The notes beneath the pieces are model-generated. The model saw nothing but the letters and a program-made list of their open reading frames with translations, was not told the DNA's origin and made no database searches. Position numbers and translations under genes: made by a program. A stretch of 64,000 bases of DNA from JBMDXB01 sp048594975 (GTDB lineage: Bacteria; Acidobacteriota; Vicinamibacteria; Vicinamibacterales; 2-12-FULL-66-21): positions 62,001-126,000 of the forward strand of contig JBMDXQ010000104.1 in NCBI GenBank assembly GCA_048594975.1, in the 5' to 3' direction. The first letter of the stretch is position 1, and each line of letters opens with the position of its first letter. Below, piece by piece: positions 38,501 through 44,456 of the stretch.

Positions 38501-38802
38501 AGCGGCTGCCGAGATCGGCATTCCGCACGCAGCAGTGGGGCGACACTGAAGCGGATCTCGTGCCGCGCAACGCCTTCTATGGCGATAACTACAGGACGGT
38601 CGACCTGGCGCTGTCCAAGAGATTCTCCATGCCGTGGCAGGGACAGTCGCTCGACGTCCGGGCGGAGGTCTACAACGCCTTCGACTGGGTGAGGTTCGAT
38701 TACCCGACGACCGACATCACCAACGTCAGCTTCGGGCGGATCACGACGGCCAACGGCTACGGCCCGCGCACGTTCCAGTTCGTCCTGCGGTATCGATACT
38801 GA
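35509..38802 (+). CDS. Oar-like TonB-dependent outer-membrane receptor
   Basis: The 1097-residue protein has a signal peptide (ending PVAAQ), an N-terminal carboxypeptidase-regulatory-like beta-sandwich (TGTIQGTVTDTSGGVLPGVTVTI; GFFSAPYLPIGPYKLVATLSGF), a plug domain (INFNNTGTRGATFQINGVNNDD) and a large beta-barrel ending in an aromatic residue (FQFVLRYRY). This architecture is greatly expanded in Acidobacteriota and moves bulky ligands such as glycans or peptides across the outer membrane with TonB energy. ATG 35509 has GGGAG 6 bases upstream; the frame is open further 5' without a signal. It is divergent from the salvage operon and upstream of the kinase gene. Confidence 0.94.
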   Translation: MRSRSIGNACAALVLLACLLGTAPVAAQTVTGTIQGTVTDTSGGVLPGVTVTITQTATRAERTVVTNEVGFFSAPYLPIGPYKLVATLSGFGSVVREGITLGLNDTRVVDFTLNPAVTESVTVTGDAPPINKTSAEIKGSLTADQIMDKPTLAAGSFLTLAETFTGFQENPTSGQNNPTASSGSSINFNNTGTRGATFQINGVNNDDSSENQNRQGAALSTIQEFQVLKNGYSAEFGRGDGAVVLVQTKSGTNEVNGDAYTYYQDNQLNARNYFAAPGSPKAKRQRNQYGFTIGMPIVRNKLFGFGNVDRTAFDGENNLTRDLILQSEINGPWLTRGNDTPENRAWIQSIIDRFPSSMTPNDPRSPRTWFGANQIDWPDEDYSGRLDWNMGQNAQLTGRYQYTHQIRETEDVIIGENAMQDNEQQNLGITWTRVFGPRIVGEARYGLGVRSTNVDIAAGNDTPIVRFTGTPVTGSIIGNAGNFPIHRDQTDQQFVSNLTWQWAATHSLRTGADVRLQQLDDLADNFSRGFWTFTTSCGGVTYATPYAAFFDGCVNRFQKAYGPFFLENRMNEWNVYVQDDYRIRDNLTLNLGLRYEYVAAPNEIENRIDYLYGADTDNIEPRLGFAYVPRWDSGWLEKLSGGAGNMSFRGGWGIYDGRIFQSVFSQGGANVRFNPPNALDRTWLNQLPNALVVSDPSMGFVFTPGPQTSRVNLTLPDEALEMPSTTKWNVSVERVMPFDSSLRVTYTHNYNGKRLKYALDNLPLSPLDGPVTVVDHPFNAPTGTFPDLRGRQITAVAADVNCAGTGFYGILPTAACPNAVPIADHEISYRVPRTNERRPNPLYGSNLLISNDAESWYDGLELEWVKRMSHGLQFQVAYTFSKSTDTTSEATFVGAGDSNQQGPNSAYAKGLSRFHVPHRLTFNGSYRLPFFVDRSDLVGQAFGGWYLSGVLKVSSGTPFTVTSTGLDLDFDGFAEGRPVILDRSVLGARVDDPATSQERLPRSAFRTQQWGDTEADLVPRNAFYGDNYRTVDLALSKRFSMPWQGQSLDVRAEVYNAFDWVRFDYPTTDITNVSFGRITTANGYGPRTFQFVLRYRY

Positions 38803-38804
38803 TA

Positions 38805-38970
38805 CCTGTCACGTGCCGATGCGCGACGTGCGACGTAGAGGTGCTGACGTACGACGCGCTGCGACGTGCTGACCTGCGACCTGCTCCGACACGCGACGTG
38901 CTGCGTGGAGCACGTGACGTCCGACGTCACGCACGTGGCACGTCGCACGGGGCACGTCGCACGTGACAAG
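38805..38970. repeat. ACGTG/CACGTC word-repeat tract (family D, copy 2)
   Basis: The gap between the receptor stop and the kinase start is filled with GACGTGC/GCACGTC words. The first half favours GCGACGTGC, and the last part reads GCACGTCGCACGTGAC (38952-38967), which is identical to 3735-3750. No coding potential is evident. Confidence 0.7.
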
Positions 38971-38981
38971 ATCAGTGCTTC

Positions 38982-39926
38982 ATGTTCCACGTCCTAGGCA
39001 TCGACGCCGGGGGGACCAAGACGGTCTGCCTCCTGGCCGATGAGCACGGCACCGTGGTGGCCGAGGCGCGCGCCGCCGGCGCCAACCTGCAGGCGGCCGG
39101 CGAGCTGCAGGTCGAGAAAGTGCTCCACGCGGTGATGGAGCAGGCCATCGGCGACCGCACGATCGTCCCGGCCGCCATCTGCCTCGGGATTGCCGGCGTC
39201 GACCGCCCGGACGACTTCGCGGTCGTCCGCGGCATCATGCGGCGCATCGGCTACAAGGCACGCATCCTGATCGTCAACGACGCGCTCGTCGCGCTGGAGG
39301 CCGGCGTCCCGGGGCAGCCCGGCGTCGTCGTCGTCTCCGGCACCGGCTCGATCTGCTACGGCCGGAACGCCGAGGGGGAGGCGGCGCGGTCGGGGGGATG
39401 GGGCTACGTCCTCGGCGACGAGGGCAGCGGCTACTGGATCGGCCGCGCGGCGCTCCGCGCGGTGCTGCGCCAGGCCGATCGCCGCGGCGCGCCCACCACG
39501 CTCACGCCGCTGCTGCTCGAGCACTTCGGCGTCTCGCAGCCGCAGGGGCTGATCCACGCCATCTACCACACCAACCTCAAGCCCGCGGAGATCGGCGCGC
39601 TCGCGCGCTCGGTGCAGGCTGCCTTTCGCGAGGGCGACGAGGTGGCCATCGGCATCCTGCGCGGCGCCGCCAACGAGCTGGAATCGTCGGCGCTGTCGGT
39701 GGCGCGCCGGCTGAAGCTGATCGGCCAGCCGTTCATGTTCCTGCTCGCCGGCGGCATCTTCCGCGCCGTGCCCTGGCTGGACGAAGAGCTCCGCCGCCGC
39801 CTGCCGGTCGCCGCGCCGCGCAGCGACGTGCGCCTGCTCGACGTCGAGCCGGCGAACGGCGCCGTGTTTCTCGCGCTCCAGGAGGCGCACGGCGGCGCCC
39901 GCGTGCCCGTATACAAAGTGGAGTGA
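38982..39926 (+). CDS. BadF/BadG-family sugar kinase (GlcNAc/MurNAc kinase-like)
   Basis: The 314-residue protein is an ASKHA-fold kinase of the BadF/BadG/BcrA/BcrD ATPase family, to which GlcNAc kinase NagK and MurNAc/GlcNAc kinase MurK belong. Visible motifs are the phosphate-1 loop GIDAGGTKTVCLLAD, CLGIAGVDRPDD, IVNDALVALEAG, VVSGTGSICYGRN and DEGSGYWIGRAAL. It probably phosphorylates an amino sugar at the 6-position in the cytoplasm. Its stop overlaps the nagB start by one base (TGATG). With nagB and murQ beside it, either GlcNAc or MurNAc is the likely substrate. Confidence 0.9.
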   Translation: MFHVLGIDAGGTKTVCLLADEHGTVVAEARAAGANLQAAGELQVEKVLHAVMEQAIGDRTIVPAAICLGIAGVDRPDDFAVVRGIMRRIGYKARILIVNDALVALEAGVPGQPGVVVVSGTGSICYGRNAEGEAARSGGWGYVLGDEGSGYWIGRAALRAVLRQADRRGAPTTLTPLLLEHFGVSQPQGLIHAIYHTNLKPAEIGALARSVQAAFREGDEVAIGILRGAANELESSALSVARRLKLIGQPFMFLLAGGIFRAVPWLDEELRRRLPVAAPRSDVRLLDVEPANGAVFLALQEAHGGARVPVYKVE

Positions 39927-40717
39927 TGTCCGACGGCAACATCCGGGTCTCGGTGTTCACTGACAACCGCGCCGCCGCGCGCGCGCTCGCGCGCCGGATC
40001 GCAGAGGCGGTCGCGGCCAGGCCGCGCCTCGTTCTCGGCCTGCCGACGGGCCGCACGCCGGTCGCGCTCTATGCGGAACTGGCGGCGCTGCACGCCGCGG
40101 GGCGCCTCGATTTCTCGCAGGTGACCACGTTCAACCTGGACGAGTTCGTCGGCATCCCACCGTCGCACCCGGGCAGTTACCGGACCTTCATGGAAAGGCA
40201 GCTGTTCTCGCGCGTGAACGTCGACCCGTCGCGCGTCGACTTCCTGCGCGGCGATGCTCCGGATCTGGACGAGGAGTGCGCGCGCTACGAGCGTGCGATC
40301 GCCGCGGCGGGCGGCATCGACCTGCAGGTACTGGGGATCGGGACCAACGGCCACATCGGATTCAACGAGCCGGCGCGCGAACTGCAGGCGCGCACCCACC
40401 GCGTGACGTTGACGCCCGAGACTCGGCGGAGCAACGCGGCGCTCTTCGGCGGCGCGGTCGAGGCCGTCCCCGCCGAAGCGCTGTCGATGGGCATGGCGAC
40501 GATCCTCCAAGCGCGGGCCGTCGTCCTTCTCGCGATCGGCAAATCCAAGGCGACGTGCGTCGAGCGGGTAGTCAGCGGCCCGCTCACGACCGATCTGCCC
40601 GCCTCGTTCCTCCAGCTGCACCGGGACGCGGAGGTGATCCTCGACGAGGCGGCGGCCGAGAAGCTGCGGTTGCCGGCAGGTCGTCCGGCGGGCGGGTCGC
40701 GGTGGCTCAGGCCTTGA
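39926..40717 (+). CDS. nagB: Glucosamine-6-phosphate deaminase
   Basis: The 263-residue protein matches NagB: LVLGLPTGRTPVALYAEL near residue 35, TFNLDEFVGI with the catalytic Asp near 70, GIGTNGHIGFNEP near 135 (His/Glu catalytic residues), and GKSKATCVERVVSGP. It converts GlcN-6-P to fructose-6-P and ammonia, feeding amino-sugar carbon into glycolysis. The start is ATG 39926, coupled to the kinase. The gene overlaps the 3' end of the convergent murQ by 11 bp. No nagA is present in the window, so deacetylation must be encoded elsewhere. Confidence 0.95.
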   Translation: MSDGNIRVSVFTDNRAAARALARRIAEAVAARPRLVLGLPTGRTPVALYAELAALHAAGRLDFSQVTTFNLDEFVGIPPSHPGSYRTFMERQLFSRVNVDPSRVDFLRGDAPDLDEECARYERAIAAAGGIDLQVLGIGTNGHIGFNEPARELQARTHRVTLTPETRRSNAALFGGAVEAVPAEALSMGMATILQARAVVLLAIGKSKATCVERVVSGPLTTDLPASFLQLHRDAEVILDEAAAEKLRLPAGRPAGGSRWLRP

Positions 40718-41648
40718 CCAGCTGACGCAGGCGTTCCTCGACGTCTTCGCCGATCGCCTCGCGCACCAGGTCGTCCGCCTTGCGCAGGCGCTTCAGCGCC
40801 TGCGGCAGCGTCGACCCGGTCTTCTGCATGACGATCGCCGCCTTCACGTTCCACTTCGCGCGCTTCAGCAGGTCGTCGGCCGCTTCGTAGTCGAGGCCGG
40901 TGACGACGCCGACGATCCGACGGGCGCGGTCCTTCAGCTTCTCCGAGCCGGTGCGCACGTCGACCATGAGGTTGCCGTAGGTCTTGCCCATCTTGACCAT
41001 CGCGATGGTGGTGAGCATGTTCAGCACCATCTTGGTCGCGGTGCCGGCCTTGAGACGGGTGGAGCCGGCGATGATTTCCGGGCCGACCGCCGGCGCGATC
41101 TGCAGATCGACGAAGTTGGCGAGGTCGGCGCCCGGCCAGCAGGTGATGAAGATGATCTTCGCGCCGGCCTTGCGCGCGCGGGTCAGCGCGCCGCGCACGA
41201 ACGGCGTCATACCGCTGGCGGAGACGCCGATGACGACGTCCTTGTTGCCGAGCCGCACGCGGGCGATGCTGCGTGCCCCTTCCTCGTAGTTGTCCTCGAC
41301 GCCCTCCTTCGCGCGGAACACGGCGTCCTGGCCGCCCGCCATGATCGCCTGTACCAGCGCGGGTGCGGTGCCGAACGTGGGCGGCATCTCCGAGGCCTCG
41401 ACGACGCCGAGGCGGCCGCTCGTGCCGGCGCCGACGAAGACGACGCGGCCCCCCTTGCGCATTGCCTGGACGATGATCTCGACCCCGTGCGCGATGCGTT
41501 CCTTCTCCCGGTGCACCGCGTTGACCACCTTGCGGTCCTCGCTGACGACCATCTCGACGATGTCGCGGACCGGGGTCTTGTCGATGGCGAGGCTGACCGG
41601 ATTGATCGCTTCAGTGGGAAGACTCTGCCATTTGGACTGCGTGGGCAT
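40707..41648 (-). CDS. murQ: N-acetylmuramic acid 6-phosphate etherase
   Basis: MurQ cleaves the lactyl ether of MurNAc-6-P to give GlcNAc-6-P and D-lactate, a key step in peptidoglycan recycling. The protein has a SIS domain with VFVGAGTSGRLGVVEASEMPPTFG, the catalytic-region sequence GVEDNYEEG, VIGVSASGMTPFVRGAL, and AGSTRLKAGTATKMVLNM. A C-terminal UBA-like helical region ends it. It can start at ATG 41648 (313 residues) or GTG 41651. It is convergent with nagB and lies beside the BadF kinase; together these three steps take MurNAc to fructose-6-P apart from deacetylation. Confidence 0.96.
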   Translation of the reverse strand: MPTQSKWQSLPTEAINPVSLAIDKTPVRDIVEMVVSEDRKVVNAVHREKERIAHGVEIIVQAMRKGGRVVFVGAGTSGRLGVVEASEMPPTFGTAPALVQAIMAGGQDAVFRAKEGVEDNYEEGARSIARVRLGNKDVVIGVSASGMTPFVRGALTRARKAGAKIIFITCWPGADLANFVDLQIAPAVGPEIIAGSTRLKAGTATKMVLNMLTTIAMVKMGKTYGNLMVDVRTGSEKLKDRARRIVGVVTGLDYEAADDLLKRAKWNVKAAIVMQKTGSTLPQALKRLRKADDLVREAIGEDVEERLRQLVKA

Positions 41649-41723
41649 CACGTGTTCCGAGAGCGCGGGCAGCCGCTAACACTACTCTCGGGATGATCGG
41701 GTGTCAAACTGTGGGTCGCCGAG

Positions 41724-41904
41724 GAGTCGACTGTCGACGGTCGAAAGGCAGACAGAGTCGGCAGGCGGAATCGCGAGTCAGTTCCGGAGAACCAGTCGTT
41801 CGTGGAAGACTCCGACGACCGAGACTCTGACTCAGACTCAGACGCTGACTCCGACGTAGACTCTGACTCTGACTTAGACTATCGACAGTCGACTGTCGAC
41901 TATC
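41724..41904. repeat. GTCGAC/GACTCT word-repeat tract (family A, copy 2)
   Basis: It occupies most of the murQ-xerC gap. The left end reads GTCGACTGTCGACGGTCGA with the AAAGGCAG junction, a 60-bp less repetitive middle follows, then about ten GACTCT/GACTCA words, and the right end is built from GTCGACTGTCGAC. The last base of the tract touches the GTG start of the recombinase gene. Plus-strand frames through it would encode Asp-Ser repeats, which I do not regard as real protein. Confidence 0.75.
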
Positions 41905-42792
41905 GTGCTGAACTCCATCGACACCTACGTGACATACTTGCGCGACGTGCGGCGGCTGTCGCCGAACACGGTGGAAAGCTACGCGCGGGACCTCGCGGCA
42001 CTGGCGGCGTTCGCCGACCGACGCGGCCGATCGGTCGACGCGCTGGACCGACGGGAGCTCGAGGCGTTCGTCCGCACCCTGATGTCGGGCGGCCTGGCGC
42101 CGCGGTCGGTCGCCCGTGCCGTCGCGTCGATGCGCGGCTTCTACCGGTTCCTGGCGCTCGAGAAGAGGCTGGAGCGAAGTCCCGCCGCCGACGTGCAGCC
42201 GCCCAGGGCGTGGCCGGGGCTGCCGAAGTACCTGGATCTCGACGAGGTCGATCGAGTCCTCGCGCAGCCCGACGCCGGCACGCCGCTCGGCCTCCGCGAC
42301 AAGGCGCTCATCGAGGTGCTGTACGCGACCGGGCTGCGCGTCTCCGAGCTCGTGGCGCTCACGGCCTCGGACCTGAACCTGGAGCAGGGCTACCTGACGT
42401 GCACGGGGAAGGGGGACAAGCAGCGCATCGTGCCGATGGGCCACGACGCGGCCGAGTGGGTGCGGCGCTACCTGCAGGAGGCCAGGCCGAAGCTCGCCGG
42501 ACGCCGCGGCGCAAGCCCGCGGCTGTTCGTCAACGCACGCGGCGGCCCGCTGTCGCGCGTGGGCTTCTGGAAAGTGCTTGCGGCGTACGGCCGCAAGGCG
42601 GGGATTCCGCGCGCCATCAGCCCGCACGTGCTGAGGCACTCGTTCGCGACCCACCTCCTCGAGCGCGGCGCCGACCTGCGCATGATCCAGGTGATGCTCG
42701 GACACGCCGACCTGTCCACCACGCAGATCTACACGCACGTGCTGGAGGCGCGCCTTCGGGCGGTGTACGATCGCTTTCACCCGCGGAAATAG
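41905..42792 (+). CDS. XerC/XerD-type tyrosine recombinase
   Basis: The 295-residue protein has the N-terminal SAM-like core-binding domain (YVTYLRDVRRLSPNTVESYARDL) and a complete C-terminal catalytic domain: Arg145 in TGLRVSELV, Lys172 in GKGDKQR, HVLRHSFATHLL with His241 and Arg244, LGHADLSTTQIYTH with His267 and nucleophile Tyr276. Length and motif wording fit chromosome-dimer-resolution XerC/D rather than a phage integrase. No phage or integron genes are near. The GTG start directly abuts the GTCGAC repeat tract, so its promoter and ribosome site must lie in repeat sequence. Confidence 0.92.
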   Translation: MLNSIDTYVTYLRDVRRLSPNTVESYARDLAALAAFADRRGRSVDALDRRELEAFVRTLMSGGLAPRSVARAVASMRGFYRFLALEKRLERSPAADVQPPRAWPGLPKYLDLDEVDRVLAQPDAGTPLGLRDKALIEVLYATGLRVSELVALTASDLNLEQGYLTCTGKGDKQRIVPMGHDAAEWVRRYLQEARPKLAGRRGASPRLFVNARGGPLSRVGFWKVLAAYGRKAGIPRAISPHVLRHSFATHLLERGADLRMIQVMLGHADLSTTQIYTHVLEARLRAVYDRFHPRK

Positions 42793-42796
42793 CGGT

Positions 42797-42877
42797 ACGG
42801 CATTCGACGCCCGGCAGCCGACGTTCGGCATTCAGCGTTCGGCATCCAGCATTCGGCATTCGGCATTCGGCATTGAC
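42797..42877. repeat. GGCATTC word-repeat tract (family B, copy 1)
   Basis: The gap between the recombinase and DUF4342 genes consists of about nine copies of GCATTCG/GCATTCAGC/GTTCGGC. All copies face one way here. The same words, in both orientations, fill 50786-50856. Confidence 0.7.
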
Positions 42878-42887
42878 AGGATTCACC

Positions 42888-43175
42888 ATGGAACGCACCT
42901 GGTGGGAGAAGATCGAAGGCACGACCGACCAGATTCTGGGCCAGCTGAAACGGCTGGTCGAAGAAGGCAACGTCCGCCGCGTCGTCGTCAAGCAGCGCGG
43001 CCGGACGATCGCCGAGTTCCCGCTCACGGTGGGCGTGGTCGGTGCGTTGCTTGCTCCGGTGGCGGCGGCCATCGGCGCGCTGACCGCACTCGTCGCCGAG
43101 TGCACTATCGAAGTGGAGAAGATCGAGGTGGAGAAGCCGGCGTCCGAGACGACAGCGCCCCCGGCGGGCGCCTGA
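42888..43175 (+). CDS. DUF4342 domain protein
   Basis: The 95-residue protein closely follows the DUF4342 pattern: TWWEKIEGTTDQILGQLKRL at the N-terminus, EGNVRRVVVKQRGRTIAEFPLTVGVVGALLAPVAAAIGA (a beta hairpin then a hydrophobic segment able to span or lie on the membrane), and CTIEVEKIEVEK. The function of the family is unknown; members are usually small and single-domain. The start at ATG 42888 follows a GACAGG sequence. It lies between the recombinase and metK on the same strand without overlap. Confidence 0.85.
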   Translation: MERTWWEKIEGTTDQILGQLKRLVEEGNVRRVVVKQRGRTIAEFPLTVGVVGALLAPVAAAIGALTALVAECTIEVEKIEVEKPASETTAPPAGA

Positions 43176-43242
43176 CGCCGCTTGCCCCGCGGGCGCGCCC
43201 TCTGCTACATTGAGCGGATTTGAGACGTCCCGCCGGCCGCCT

Positions 43243-43271
43243 CCTGCCCGGGAAGCGCGACTTCCGGCAGG
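43243..43271 (+). promoter_or_regulatory. Strong hairpin in the metK leader
   Basis: CCTGCC (43243-43248) pairs with GGCAGG (43266-43271) and GGAAG (43251-43255) with CTTCC (43261-43265), with a two-base bulge and a CGCGA loop. It ends 33 bases before the metK start. It lacks a U-tract, so it is not a standard terminator. I see no conserved SAM-riboswitch core. Confidence 0.4.
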
Positions 43272-43304
43272 CACCCCGCATTCCAGCCAAGGAGTTCGAG
43301 ATCC

Positions 43305-44450
43305 ATGAGCCGTAACGGCCGTTACCTGTTCACGTCGGAGTCCGTCACCGAAGGGCACCCCGACAAGATCGCGGATCAGATTTCCGATGCCATCCTCGAC
43401 GCGATTCTCGCGCAGGACCCGGTCGGCCGCGTGGCCTGCGAGACCCTCGTCACCACCGGTCTGGCGATCATTGCCGGCGAAATCACCACCAGCTGCTACG
43501 TCGACTTCCCGAAGGTCGTGCGCGAGACGATCAAGGAGGTCGGCTACACGCGCGCCAAATACGGCTTCGACTCCGAGACCTGCGCCGTACTCTCCTCGAT
43601 CCACGAGCAGTCGCCGGACATTGCCCAGGGCGTGGATCCGGGCGGCGCCGGCGACCAGGGCCTCATGTTCGGCTACGCGTGCACCGAGACCGAGGAGCTG
43701 ATGCCGATGCCGATCATGCTGGCGCACAAGCTCGTGAAGGGGCTCTCGTGCGCGCGGCGTGACGGCGTTCTCGACTACCTCCGCCCGGACGGCAAGTCGC
43801 AGGTTTCCGTCGAATACGACAACGGCAGGCCGGTGCGCGTCGACACCGTCGTCGTCTCCACCCAGCACAGCTCGCTCGTCTCGAACGACACGCTGCGCGA
43901 AGACGTGATCGACAAGATCATCAATCGCGTGATCCCGGCCGAGATGGTCGACGCGAAGACCCGCTTCCTGATCAATCCCACGGGGCGCTTCGTGGTCGGC
44001 GGCCCGCACGGCGACGCCGGCGTCACCGGCCGCAAGATCATCGTCGACACCTACGGCGGCGCGGCGCCGCACGGCGGCGGCGCCTTCTCGGGGAAGGACC
44101 CGACGAAGGTCGATCGGTCGGCCTGCTACATGGCGCGCCACGTCGCCAAGAACGTCGTCGCCGCCGGCCTCGCCGACAAGTGCCTCGTGCAGCTGGCGTA
44201 CGCGATTGGCGTGGCCGACCCGGTCTCGGTGCTGATCGACACCCATGGGACGGGCCAGGTCTCCGACGACAGGCTCAGCGAGCTGGTGCGCGCCCACTTC
44301 AAGCTGACGCCTCGCGGCATCATCGAGACGCTCGACCTGCGCCGTCCCATCTACCGTAAGACCGCCGCGTTCGGCCACTTCGGCCGCAACGAGCCGGAAT
44401 TCGCCTGGGAGCGGACGGACAGGGCCAACGCGCTGCGCGCCGACGCCTGA
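43305..44450 (+). CDS. metK: S-adenosylmethionine synthetase
   Basis: MetK makes SAM from methionine and ATP. The 381-residue protein shows all signatures: SVTEGHPDKIADQISDAILDA at the N-terminus, the GAGDQGLMFGYA hexapeptide region, and the glycine loop GGGAFSGKDPTKVDRSACY near 260. Length is normal. AAGGAG lies about 11 bases before the ATG at 43305. The PHP-domain gene follows 6 bp after the stop, so the two are probably co-transcribed. Confidence 0.98.
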   Translation: MSRNGRYLFTSESVTEGHPDKIADQISDAILDAILAQDPVGRVACETLVTTGLAIIAGEITTSCYVDFPKVVRETIKEVGYTRAKYGFDSETCAVLSSIHEQSPDIAQGVDPGGAGDQGLMFGYACTETEELMPMPIMLAHKLVKGLSCARRDGVLDYLRPDGKSQVSVEYDNGRPVRVDTVVVSTQHSSLVSNDTLREDVIDKIINRVIPAEMVDAKTRFLINPTGRFVVGGPHGDAGVTGRKIIVDTYGGAAPHGGGAFSGKDPTKVDRSACYMARHVAKNVVAAGLADKCLVQLAYAIGVADPVSVLIDTHGTGQVSDDRLSELVRAHFKLTPRGIIETLDLRRPIYRKTAAFGHFGRNEPEFAWERTDRANALRADA

Positions 44451-44456
44451 GGCGCG

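Noticed and set aside
41802..42888. Plus-strand frame with Asp-Ser repeats running through xerC into DUF4342
   Set aside because: It reads the recombinase in the wrong frame and only becomes real at the DUF4342 ATG at 42888.
43176..43304. SAM riboswitch upstream of metK
   Set aside because: A hairpin is present but none of the conserved SAM-I, SAM-II or SAM-IV core sequences could be found by eye.
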